From NCBI GenBank assembly GCA_002353205.1, contig DEJE01000020.1:153718-174881 (forward strand): a stretch of DNA of 21,164 bases. Reading direction: 5' to 3'. Position numbers and translations under genes: made by a program. Under the pieces are notes generated by a model. That model was not told where the DNA came from, did not search any database, and saw nothing but the letters and a program-made list of their open reading frames with translations. The first letter of the stretch is position 1, and the number at the start of each line of letters is the position of its first letter. Below are positions 14,803-20,653 of this stretch, piece after piece. This stretch comes from Prevotella sp. UBA2756 (GTDB lineage: Bacteria > Bacteroidota > Bacteroidia > Bacteroidales > Bacteroidaceae).

Positions 14803-15890
14803 TAAAACGCCGACGCTTTCAGCCGCAGACCGGCCGTCTCGTCGAGACCGAACATCAGGTTCATGTTCTGTACAGCCTGACCGACGGCTCCCTTGAGCAG
14901 GTTGTCGATGCACGACGTGATGAGTATCTTGCCATCGAAGCCGTCAACATGAACCAGGGCTTTGTTGGTGTTCACCACCTGCTTCAGGTCGATGGCCTTG
15001 TCGCTGTAGTGGGTGAAGGCAGCGTCGCGGTAGAAGTCCATGTATGCCTCGATGATGTCGTCGATGGGAGCCTTGGTCTTGACGACGCATGTACAGAAGA
15101 TGCCGCGTGCGAAGTCGCCGCGATAGGGGATGAAGTCGATGGAACAACCCCCCACCAGCTCCCCCGAGGGGGAGGGGTCTATAGGTGACGTGATATACGG
15201 TGCTCCAGCGGGTTTCACTTCGTTGAGGCTTTGACAGATCTCATGCAGATGCTGGTGGGTAAAGAGTTTGTAGGTGCTCATGTTATTGTTACGCCATGAG
15301 AAATGAGTGGTGGCACCGGGCTTCTGTCCAGCTCCCGTACTACCGGTAATACCATTCACCGCCACATCGTCGTTGATGAGTCCCATCTTAGCAGCCGGCA
15401 GCAGAGCCAACTGTATGCAGGTGGCGAAACAGCCGGGGTTGGCAACATGCTGTGCCGTCCGTATCTTCTCGCGGTTGATTTCCGGCAGACCATACACCCA
15501 TTTCCTCCCTCCTTCGGGGGGATTGAGGGGGGCTACCCTAAAGTCTTGCGCCAAATCGATGATCTTCACATGATCTGGAATATCGTGTTCCTTGAGGAAC
15601 GCCTCACTCTTGCCGTGACCGAAGCAGAAGAACACCACGTCCACATCTTCAAATGGCATCTGGTCGGTGAAGCGAAGGTCGGTCTCGCCGATGAGACCCT
15701 CATGGACGTCGCTCACCAGGTTACCAGCGTTGCTCTCAGAGTTGGCAAAAGCAATCTCTGCGTCAGGGTGATTCAGCAACAGGCGGATGAGTTCGCCGCC
15801 GGTGTAGCCGGCAGCGCCGAGGATGCCTACAGAAAGCCCCCCTCGGTCCCCCCGAAGGGGGGAGGAAGAGTTGTTATTGTCTGTTTCCAT
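14802..15890 (-). CDS. argC: N-acetyl/succinyl-gamma-glutamyl-phosphate reductase with three palindrome-derived insertions
   Basis: Reduces N-acylglutamyl phosphate to the semialdehyde, the substrate of ArgD. Conserved parts: VGILGAAGYTGGELIRLL (nucleotide binding), QHVANPGCFATCIQL with catalytic Cys154, GSTGAGQKPGATTHFSWRNN and FTHQHLHEICQSL. At 362 residues it is longer than the roughly 320-345 usual for the family. Three extra segments coincide exactly with G/C palindromes: residues about 8-18 (SSSPLRGDRGG) before the natural N-terminus, 119-130 (VAPLNPPEGGRK) between DFR and WVYGLPE, and about 238-248 (DPSPSGELVGG) before CSIDFIPYRGDF. All keep the frame and avoid the catalytic motifs. 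The ATG lies inside the last 17 bases of the upstream DUF559 gene, so translation is probably coupled. Confidence 0.95.
   Translation of the reverse strand: METDNNNSSSPLRGDRGGLSVGILGAAGYTGGELIRLLLNHPDAEIAFANSESNAGNLVSDVHEGLIGETDLRFTDQMPFEDVDVVFFCFGHGKSEAFLKEHDIPDHVKIIDLAQDFRVAPLNPPEGGRKWVYGLPEINREKIRTAQHVANPGCFATCIQLALLPAAKMGLINDDVAVNGITGSTGAGQKPGATTHFSWRNNNMSTYKLFTHQHLHEICQSLNEVKPAGAPYITSPIDPSPSGELVGGCSIDFIPYRGDFARGIFCTCVVKTKAPIDDIIEAYMDFYRDAAFTHYSDKAIDLKQVVNTNKALVHVDGFDGKILITSCIDNLLKGAVGQAVQNMNLMFGLDETAGLRLKASAF
15146..15178 (+). repeat. G/C palindrome copy 1, inside argC
   Basis: AACCCCCC, a 7-base spacer, then CCCCCGAGGGGG and AGGGGTC. The hairpin CTCCCCC/GGGGGAG is perfect. It differs from the other copies in its spacer (ACCAGCT). 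In argC it encodes DPSPSGELVGG. Confidence 0.8.
15504..15533 (-). repeat. G/C palindrome copy 2, inside argC
   Basis: Minus-strand consensus AGCCCCCC-TCAAT-CCCCCC-GAA, with one interruption in the last run. In argC it encodes APLNPPEGGRK, inserted between two conserved motifs. Orientation is opposite to copies 1 and 3. Confidence 0.88.
15835..15868 (+). repeat. G/C palindrome copy 3, start of argC and left end of DUF559 unit 1
   Basis: AGCCCCCC-TCGGT-CCCCCCGAAGGGGGG-AGGAAG. It encodes SSSPLRGDRGG ahead of the natural ArgC N-terminus, and lies 5 bases from the DUF559 stop codon. It is inverted relative to copies 4 and 5 on the other side of that gene. Confidence 0.9.
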
Positions 15891-16350
15891 TGATGTTTTC
15901 TTTAATAATCCTTATTGTATTCTCTAAGTCGCCAATGACCTCTTCATTAGTAAACCTTATGACCTTAAAGCCTTGGCTTTCCAACCATATCGTTCTATCT
16001 TCGTCATTTATTTGCTGGTCAGGCAATTGATGATATCCTCCATCCAATTCGACGATTAACCGTTGAGGCAAGCAAACAAAGTCTGCAATGAAAGGTCCTA
16101 TGATATGTTGTCTTCGGAAGTGCACCCCTAATCGGTCTTCACGGAGAAATCTCCAAAGGACAGTCTCTGCTTGGGTTTCGTGATGTCTGTTTTCTTTAAC
16201 AAATTGCTTGAGGAGACCGTATAGAAATGGGTCAGCAAGCTGTATGTTTAATCCTTTGCTTTTCTTTCCTACAATAGTCTCATTCTTCATTTGCACAAAA
16301 CCTCTTTCGTACTTTTTTACTCTTCTTCCTTTACCTCTTCTCTCCCTCAT
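15874..16350 (-). CDS. DUF559 (Vsr-like) endonuclease-domain protein
   Basis: A 158-residue protein of the DUF559 family, small predicted nucleases related to the very-short-patch-repair/restriction fold. Key segments: AETVLWRFLREDRLGVHFRR (about 60-80), IADFVCLPQRLIVELDGGYH (about 86-106; the Asp, Glu and Asp are candidate metal ligands), DEDRTIWLESQGFKVIRFTN. Over half of the residues match the DUF559 half of the GNAT fusion upstream of argG. The first about 20 residues (MRERRGKGRR) are basic and unlike the sister copy; an internal Met at residue 21 is an alternative start. The gene sits between argG and argC, bracketed by inverted G/C palindromes. Its last codons carry AAAGAAAACATCA and the argC ATG. 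Cellular role is unknown. Confidence 0.85.
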   Translation of the reverse strand: MRERRGKGRRVKKYERGFVQMKNETIVGKKSKGLNIQLADPFLYGLLKQFVKENRHHETQAETVLWRFLREDRLGVHFRRQHIIGPFIADFVCLPQRLIVELDGGYHQLPDQQINDEDRTIWLESQGFKVIRFTNEEVIGDLENTIRIIKENINGNRQ

Positions 16351-16378
16351 AGTCCCCCCTCGTTGGTATTGAGGGCCT

Positions 16379-16413
16379 CTTCCTCCCCCCTTCGGGGGGA
16401 TTGAGGGGGGCTT
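16379..16413 (-). repeat. G/C palindrome copy 4
   Basis: Full consensus on the minus strand: AGCCCCCC-TCAAT-CCCCCCGAAGGGGGG-AGGAAG. It lies upstream of the DUF559 gene in the argG-DUF559 spacer and is the inverted partner of copy 3. Confidence 0.92.
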
Positions 16414-16433
16414 TCCCCTCGTATTGAGGGCCT

Positions 16434-16468
16434 CTTCCTCCCCCCTTCGGGGGGATTGAGGGGGGCTT
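16434..16468 (-). repeat. G/C palindrome copy 5
   Basis: Identical in sequence and orientation to copy 4. It abuts and shares one base with the argG stop codon, so its outer end marks exactly the boundary of argG. Confidence 0.92.
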
Positions 16469-17712
16469 CACCTCTCCTCCCCCGGATGCATGCCGTAGTA
16501 AACGCGGAGGGGAGTGGAGCTTACCTTGATGAACCCCTTGGCCTCGTCGGCGGTCCAGCCCGTCTGCGTCTCGCCGTATTCGCCCAGCTTGCTCTTCGTC
16601 AGGTCGTTGTCGCTGTCGATACCCACGGTGTCGAAGCCGTAGGGGCGCAGACGGAGGATGGCCGTGCCCGTGACGTTGCGCTGCGAAGAGGTGAGCATGG
16701 CCTCGATGTCGGGCATCACGGGCTCCAGATACTGGCTCTCGTGCAGGAACATGCCGTACCAGTTGGCTACCTGGTCCTTCCAGTATTGCTGCCATTTCGA
16801 CAGCGTTGACTTCTCCAGCAGACGGTGGGCCTCGATGATGAGCTTCGGCGCTGCGGCCTCAAAGCCCACGCGGCCCTTGATGCCGATGATGGTGTCGCCC
16901 ACGTTGCAGTCGCGGCCGATGGCATACGAAGCACCGATATCTTCTATCTTCTGGATGGCTTTCACCTTGTCGTCGAACGTCTCGCCGTTCACGCCTACGA
17001 TCTCACCCTTCTCAAACGCTATCTTCAGCAGCTGTTCGGGCTCCTTGGCCGTGACGTGCTTCAGATAGGCCTCCTCGGGCAAACCCTGTGTCGGGTCGAG
17101 CAGCTCGCCGCCGCAGATGCTGGTGCCCCAGATGCCCACGTTGTACGAGTATTTCAGCTTGGCGAAGTCGGCCGTGAAGCCGTGGTCGTTCAGATAGTCC
17201 ACCTCTTCCTTGCGCGTCAGCTTCTTGTCGCGCGTCAGGGTGATGATCTCCACGCCCGGTGCCATCACCAAGAAGGTCATGTCGAAGCGTATCTGGTCGT
17301 TGCCGGCACCCGTTGATCCGTGGGCAATGGCATCAGCGCCGATCTCCTTGGCGTAGCGGGCGATGGCGAGGGCCTGGAAGATGCGCTCGCTGCTCACGCT
17401 GATGGGGTAGCAGTTGTTGCGGAGCACGTTGCCGAAGATCATGTATTTCAGCGATTTGGCATAGTATTCCTGCGTCACGTCGAGCGTCACGTATTTCACT
17501 GCGCCCAGTTTGTAGGCGTTCTCTTCGTTCTTCTTCAGCTGTTCGGCGCTGAATCCTCCCGTATTAGCACAGGCTGCGTGCACTTCATATCCGTCTTGGG
17601 CAAGCTTCATGACGGTGTAGCTCGTGTCGAGACCGCCACTGAAAGCGACGACGACTTTCTTTGAGCCCCCCTTGGCCCCCCCTTGGGGGGGTGTGGGTTG
17701 CGTTTCGTTCAT
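16468..17712 (-). CDS. argG: Argininosuccinate synthase with palindrome-derived N-terminal extension
   Basis: Condenses citrulline and aspartate with ATP to argininosuccinate. About 414 residues from the chosen start. The ATP loop is VVVAFSGGLDTSYT (Ser25-Ser31). Other family motifs are ADAIAHGSTGAGNDQIRF, YSYNVGIWGTSICGGELL and GYGS-independent C-terminal FIKVSSTPLRVYYGMHP. The ATG at 17712 overlaps the stop codon of the GNAT-DUF559 gene as ATGA, arguing for translational coupling. An in-frame ATG at 17730 preceded by AAAGGAAACAAT is an equally plausible start. Residues about 5-17 (QPTPPQGGAKGGS) are encoded by palindrome copy 6 and precede the natural N-terminus. The stop codon touches palindrome copy 5. 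Confidence 0.95.
   Translation of the reverse strand: MNETQPTPPQGGAKGGSKKVVVAFSGGLDTSYTVMKLAQDGYEVHAACANTGGFSAEQLKKNEENAYKLGAVKYVTLDVTQEYYAKSLKYMIFGNVLRNNCYPISVSSERIFQALAIARYAKEIGADAIAHGSTGAGNDQIRFDMTFLVMAPGVEIITLTRDKKLTRKEEVDYLNDHGFTADFAKLKYSYNVGIWGTSICGGELLDPTQGLPEEAYLKHVTAKEPEQLLKIAFEKGEIVGVNGETFDDKVKAIQKIEDIGASYAIGRDCNVGDTIIGIKGRVGFEAAAPKLIIEAHRLLEKSTLSKWQQYWKDQVANWYGMFLHESQYLEPVMPDIEAMLTSSQRNVTGTAILRLRPYGFDTVGIDSDNDLTKSKLGEYGETQTGWTADEAKGFIKVSSTPLRVYYGMHPGEER
17664..17699 (+). repeat. G/C palindrome copy 6, start of argG and left end of DUF559 unit 2
   Basis: AGCCCCCC-TTGG-CCCCCCCTTGGGGGGG-TGTGGG. It lies in the first codons of argG, encoding QPTPPQGGAKGGS, and 9 bases from the DUF559 stop codon. 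Inverted relative to copy 7. Confidence 0.88.
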
Positions 17713-18725
17713 TTTTTTTGTAGGTTGCATATTGTTTCCTTTATTATTGTTATCACTTCATTTGTATTCGTGGATACTTCCTCATTGTTAAACCGAAGAA
17801 TGGTATAGCCTAAAGACTGAAGCCATTTGGTCCTCTCCTCGTCGCTTACCTGCTGGTCTGGCAATTGGTGATAGCCGCCGTCAATCTCAATCGTCAGTTT
17901 CAGGGCGACGCAGGCAAAATCGCAAATGTAGCACCCGACGATGTGCTGGCGCCTGAAAGATACCCCCAGTTGCTTCCTGCAAAGGAATCTCCACAACGTT
18001 CTTTCTGCGTCTGTGGGATTGTTCCTGTTCTCAGCAGCAAACTCTCTCAGTCGGCCATAGAGCATGGGGTCGGCCGTCTGGTACTGAAAGCTCGGGGTCT
18101 CTTTCTCCTTCCCCCCCAAGGGGGGGACAGGGGGGGCCGCTTCTATTTGCCTTATCCGCTCAAGAACGCTTTCTGGTATCTTCGCAGGCAGATGCTCCTC
18201 AGGGTCGAAGAGCATGCCCGTGCAGATGCAGTATTTGCGGCCTGTGCGGCGCAGGATGTCAACGTTCACGCACCCGTCGCAGCCTTTCCAGAAGGCTTCG
18301 TCGTCGGTAAGCTCGGCAAAGGTGACGGGCTTGTAGCCCAACTGGGTGTTCATCTGCATCACCGCGGCGCCACTCGTCAGCGAGAAGATCTTCGCCTTCG
18401 GCCAACGCGTGCGCGCCAGCGAGAAGGTCATGTCCTTGATGCGCTTGGCAAGGTGCATGCCGCGATACTTGGGATGCACAATCAGTCCCGATGTGGTGAC
18501 GTATTGCTTGTTACCCCACGTCTCGATGTAGCTGAAACCGGCAAACTCGTCGCCGCAGAGGGCTATGACGGCCTTGGCCTCCTTGATTTTCGTGGCCAGA
18601 TATTCGTGCGTGCGGCGGGCGATTCCCGTACCGCGCACCTTCGCAGCCTCGCTGATGGTGTCCAGAATGATGTCGACGTACTTCTCGTGCGTCTCGTCAG
18701 CCACCAACACTTTGATTTCTTCCAT
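17709..18725 (-). CDS. GNAT acyltransferase (candidate N-acylglutamate synthase) fused to a DUF559 nuclease domain
   Basis: 338 residues in two parts. Residues 1 to about 195 are a GNAT acyltransferase: MEEIKVLVADETHEKYVD, FAGFSYIETWGNKQYVTTSG, and HPKYRGMHLAKRI as the acyl-CoA loop. A GNAT gene at this place, between argR and argG, is a conserved partner of arginine genes in Bacteroidetes and has been proposed (recalled, not checked) to make N-succinylglutamate, the first step. Residues 196-207 (AAPPVPPLGGKE) come from palindrome copy 7. Residues 208-338 are a DUF559 domain (AERTLWRFLCRKQLGVSFRR, TIEIDGGYHQLPDQQ). The start at 18725 follows AATCAAGG and matches the natural N-terminus; an in-frame ATG at 18812 would add 29 low-complexity residues and is less likely. 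Confidence 0.85.
   Translation of the reverse strand: MEEIKVLVADETHEKYVDIILDTISEAAKVRGTGIARRTHEYLATKIKEAKAVIALCGDEFAGFSYIETWGNKQYVTTSGLIVHPKYRGMHLAKRIKDMTFSLARTRWPKAKIFSLTSGAAVMQMNTQLGYKPVTFAELTDDEAFWKGCDGCVNVDILRRTGRKYCICTGMLFDPEEHLPAKIPESVLERIRQIEAAPPVPPLGGKEKETPSFQYQTADPMLYGRLREFAAENRNNPTDAERTLWRFLCRKQLGVSFRRQHIVGCYICDFACVALKLTIEIDGGYHQLPDQQVSDEERTKWLQSLGYTILRFNNEEVSTNTNEVITIIKETICNLQKK
18104..18138 (-). repeat. G/C palindrome copy 7, linker of the GNAT-DUF559 fusion
   Basis: Minus strand GGCCCCCC-CTGT-CCCCCCCTTGGGGGGG-AAGGAGAA. It marks exactly the junction between the two domains, encoding AAPPVPPLGGKE. Confidence 0.88.
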
Positions 18726-18822
18726 TTCCTTGATTGTCTCTTTCTTTTTTCTGCTGTCTTTGTTCCTACAGTCTTGTTCCTGTGTCCCTTCCCCAATAGG
18801 CGGCGCTGTCAACAGGCCATGA

Positions 18823-19299
18823 CTATTTGATGTTGGGAATCACCAGGCTCAGACTGTCTATCACGTCGCTGTGGTGGGCTCCCTGCCTCACCACGATGAA
18901 GATGGTATCGTCGCCGGCTATCGTGCCGATGATTTCGGGGATGTCGCTGTTGTCGATGTTGTAGGCTATCGAGCTGGCATAGCCCGGACGGGTCTTGATG
19001 ACACCCATGTTGCCGGAGAAGTTGATGCTGATGAAACCGCTCGTCTGCAGCATCTCCATCGCCGAACGGGGCGACGCGATGCGCTTGTACATCGTGTCGT
19101 TGGGCAGCACGTACACATACTTCCCGTTCATCGATGCCGCCTTCGCCACCTTCAGCTGTTTCAAGTCGCGGCTCAGTGTGGCCTGTGTCAGTTTGAAGCC
19201 TTCCTTCTCCAATGCCCTGAGCACTTCCTCCTGCGAACCCAGTTCCATGCTCGAGATGAGCATCTTCAGGGCCTCCATTCTGCTGTTCTTGACCTTCAT
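18823..19299 (-). CDS. argR: Arginine repressor
   Basis: 158 residues with the two-domain ArgR fold. The winged-helix N-terminus holds SQEEVLRALEKEGFKLTQAT and the recognition-helix motif LSRDL (Ser43-Arg44). The C-terminal oligomerisation and arginine-binding domain ends IIGTIAGDDTIFIVVRQ, where the Asp pair at 130-131 is the conserved arginine contact. It normally binds DNA as a hexamer when arginine is high. It is the first gene of the argR-GNAT-argG-DUF559-argC series, with a well-formed promoter and ArgR-box-like sequences upstream, so it probably represses its own operon. Start chosen at the ATG giving MKVKNSRMEALK, as in homologues. Confidence 0.95.
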   Translation of the reverse strand: MKVKNSRMEALKMLISSMELGSQEEVLRALEKEGFKLTQATLSRDLKQLKVAKAASMNGKYVYVLPNDTMYKRIASPRSAMEMLQTSGFISINFSGNMGVIKTRPGYASSIAYNIDNSDIPEIIGTIAGDDTIFIVVRQGAHHSDVIDSLSLVIPNIK

Positions 19300-19322
19300 C
19301 CTGTTCGTTGTTTTGGTAATTG

Positions 19323-19338
19323 TGAGTATTTTTATTCA
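19323..19338 (-). promoter_or_regulatory. ARG-box-like operator 1
   Basis: Minus-strand TGAATAAAAATACTCA shares TGAATAAAAAT with the Bacillus ARG-box consensus. It lies just downstream of the predicted argR transcription start, a position suited to repression by ArgR. Confidence 0.5.
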
Positions 19339-19348
19339 AAATTTTGTG

Positions 19349-19380
19349 CAAATGTATACATAAAATTGCATACTGACAAA
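19349..19380 (-). promoter_or_regulatory. argR promoter (-33 TTTG and -7 TACATTTG)
   Basis: On the minus strand TTTG (19377-19380) is followed after 20 bases by TACATTTG (19349-19356). Both elements and the spacing fit the Bacteroidetes housekeeping promoter. The ATG of argR is 49 bases further on. Confidence 0.75.
19355..19372 (-). promoter_or_regulatory. ARG-box-like operator 2 within the promoter spacer
   Basis: TATGCAATTTTATGTATA on the minus strand is an imperfect 18-bp palindrome of the ARG-box type (half-sites TATGCA and TGTATA around an AT core). It sits between the -33 and -7 boxes, so a bound repressor would block polymerase. Confidence 0.45.
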
Positions 19381-19461
19381 TATTTTTAATAAAATCGTAC
19401 GTTTTTGTTGCGTTTTTTTGTGTTTTCCTTTAAATAACTGCAAAATGATAACGTTCGTTCC

Positions 19462-19502
19462 GAAAAACATAACGCCCCGCAGCATCGTTGGCTGCGAGGC
19501 GT
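19462..19502 (-). terminator. Terminator of the Bax-inhibitor gene
   Basis: ACGCCCCGCAGC (19472-19483) and GCTGCGAGGCGT (19491-19502) pair at 11 of 12 positions around a 7-base loop. On the minus strand the hairpin is followed by TATGTTTTT. It lies 29 bases after the stop codon. Confidence 0.85.
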
Positions 19503-19531
19503 CATGATATGTCTGTATCGTCGGACGTTCC

Positions 19532-20263
19532 TTAGTCGCGGCTGCTTCCGAAGATGCGCAGCAGGTAGAGGAACAGGTTGATGAAGTCAAGGTAGAGGCT
19601 CAGGGCACCCATCAGCGCCACTTTCTGCGCCGACTCGTCGGCAACCTCGGCATCCTGAAGCATCTGCTTGATCTTCTGAGTGTCGTAAGCGGTCAGGCCG
19701 ACGAAGATCAGAACGCCTGCATAGCTCAGGATCATCGACAGCATGCTGCTTCCGATGAAGAGGTTCACGATGGTGGCGATAATCAGGCCGATGAGGGCCA
19801 TGAACAGTATCTTGCCCCAGCTCGAGAGGTCGCTCTTCGTGAAATAGCCGTAGAGAGCCATCACGGCAAACGTGCCCGCTGTGATGAAGAACACCGAGGC
19901 CACCGACTCATACGTGTAGGCCAGGAAGATGAACGACATCGTCACGCCGTTGAGCACCGAGTAGAGCACGAAGAGAAGCGTCGCCGTGGTCAGCGAGATG
20001 CGGTTGATGGCGGCTGTGACACCCCATACCAAGGCCAGCTCGCCGATGAGAAGACCCCAGAAGAGCGGCTGGTTGGTCATGATGGCCGTCATGATGCCAG
20101 GACTGTTGGCCACACCAAGGGCGGTCACACCGGTGATGGTCAGGGCCAAAGCCATCCAGATGTATACCTTGCGCATCAGAGCGGGGAAGGCAAGACCGGT
20201 CTGCCAACGGCTTTCTTCTGCGGTGCCGTTGATCACCTGATTCTGAAATTGCTGTAAATCCAT
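19532..20263 (-). CDS. Bax inhibitor-1 / YccA-family membrane protein
   Basis: 243 residues with about seven hydrophobic helices, the topology of the BI-1/TMBIM family. Typical segments are FPALMRKVYIWMALALTITG near the N-terminus, GVLIFVGLTAYDTQKIKQML (the family signature AYDTQ in helix 6) and ALSLYLDFINLFLYLLRIFG at the end. Bacterial members are inner-membrane proteins; some conduct calcium or modulate FtsH-type proteolysis, but no specific role can be assigned. The ATG is preceded by AAGGAAAGAAGAAT, a good ribosome binding site. It has its own promoter (20369-20399) and terminator and is separate from the arginine operon. Confidence 0.93.
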   Translation of the reverse strand: MDLQQFQNQVINGTAEESRWQTGLAFPALMRKVYIWMALALTITGVTALGVANSPGIMTAIMTNQPLFWGLLIGELALVWGVTAAINRISLTTATLLFVLYSVLNGVTMSFIFLAYTYESVASVFFITAGTFAVMALYGYFTKSDLSSWGKILFMALIGLIIATIVNLFIGSSMLSMILSYAGVLIFVGLTAYDTQKIKQMLQDAEVADESAQKVALMGALSLYLDFINLFLYLLRIFGSSRD

Positions 20264-20368
20264 ATTCTTCTTTCCTTAGTTAAATGATGATACCTATTTA
20301 TATATAGCACCCCTCTTGGCAGGGCACCTTCATAAGGTCATTCTGCAAACATCGTGCCATTGCGACTG

Positions 20369-20399
20369 CAAACATACACAAAAAAATTGAAACGACAAA
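20369..20399 (-). promoter_or_regulatory. Promoter of the Bax-inhibitor gene
   Basis: Minus-strand TTTG (20396-20399), 19 bases, then TATGTTTG (20369-20376): an ideal Bacteroidetes -33/-7 pair. It predicts a 5' leader of about 100 bases. A direct repeat CTGCAAACAT (plus strand) recurs at 20343-20352 and 20367-20376, the second copy overlapping the -7 box. Confidence 0.75.
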
Positions 20400-20653
20400 G
20401 AATAAGGGCGAAAAATCGTGCTCCGTCCTTGTCCAAAACAGCGTTTGCCATTCCCTTGATCCTTCGTCCGTCGCCATGTCCAAACTCTCGTCCGTCGTCG
20501 CGGCGAATCCTTTCCGCCTGCACCGATCTCATCGGTTGTAAACATTTTGTACCGTAAAAAAGCACCAAGATTTTTCCTCGTTCTAGAGAAACAAAAGCAT
20601 CGAAAACGGCAAGAAATCCATTCCAAAACGCGAAAAAATTCAGCCGGATTTTC
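20400..20653. other. Gene-free stretch upstream of the Bax-inhibitor promoter
   Basis: No reading frame here has a recognisable product. Minus-strand frames of about 120-130 codons cross it, but they continue into the 22-bp repeat array and are translations of repeats. I see no RNA gene, hairpin with U-tail or other promoter box. Confidence 0.5.

Larger units (their letters stand above)
15835..16413 (-). mobile_element. Candidate DUF559 unit 1 bounded by inverted G/C palindromes
   Basis: A roughly 0.58-kb segment: copy 3 at the left, the DUF559 gene, and copy 4 at the right in inverted orientation (or 0.63 kb if copy 5 is the outer end). Outer tips read AGCCCCCC and GGGGGGCT. There is no transposase. 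It lies exactly between the argG stop codon and the conserved start of ArgC, and a sister unit sits upstream of argG. Mobility is inferred from this repeated architecture. Confidence 0.55.
16356..16468. repeat. Tandem duplication of about 55 bp carrying palindrome copies 4 and 5
   Basis: Segment 16356-16413 is repeated at 16415-16468 with only a 3-base difference (CGTTGGTATT against CGTATT). Each copy ends with one full palindrome (16379-16413 and 16434-16468), both in minus orientation with the arm CCCCCCTTCGGGGGG and the spacer ATTGA. The second copy ends at the last base of the argG stop codon. Such near identity implies recent duplication. Confidence 0.92.
17664..18138 (-). mobile_element. 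Candidate DUF559 unit 2 bounded by inverted G/C palindromes, fused to the GNAT gene
   Basis: A roughly 0.475-kb segment: copy 6, the DUF559 coding region, then copy 7 inverted. It has the same architecture as unit 1, but the left and right palindromes share their own variant (CCCCCCCTTGGGGGGG rather than CCCCCCGAAGGGGGG), as expected for the two ends of one unit. It joins the C-terminus of the GNAT protein in frame and leads directly into argG. Confidence 0.55.

Noticed and set aside
15834..18139. Conventional insertion sequence or integron explanation for the DUF559 units
   Set aside because: No transposase or integrase frame, no clear target-site duplication could be recognised by eye, and the ends are G/C hairpins rather than ordinary IS termini.
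18726..18812. Longer start for the GNAT-DUF559 gene at 18812
   Set aside because: The extra 29 residues are low-complexity and unlike GNAT homologues, while the ATG at 18725 has AAGG close by and a natural N-terminus.
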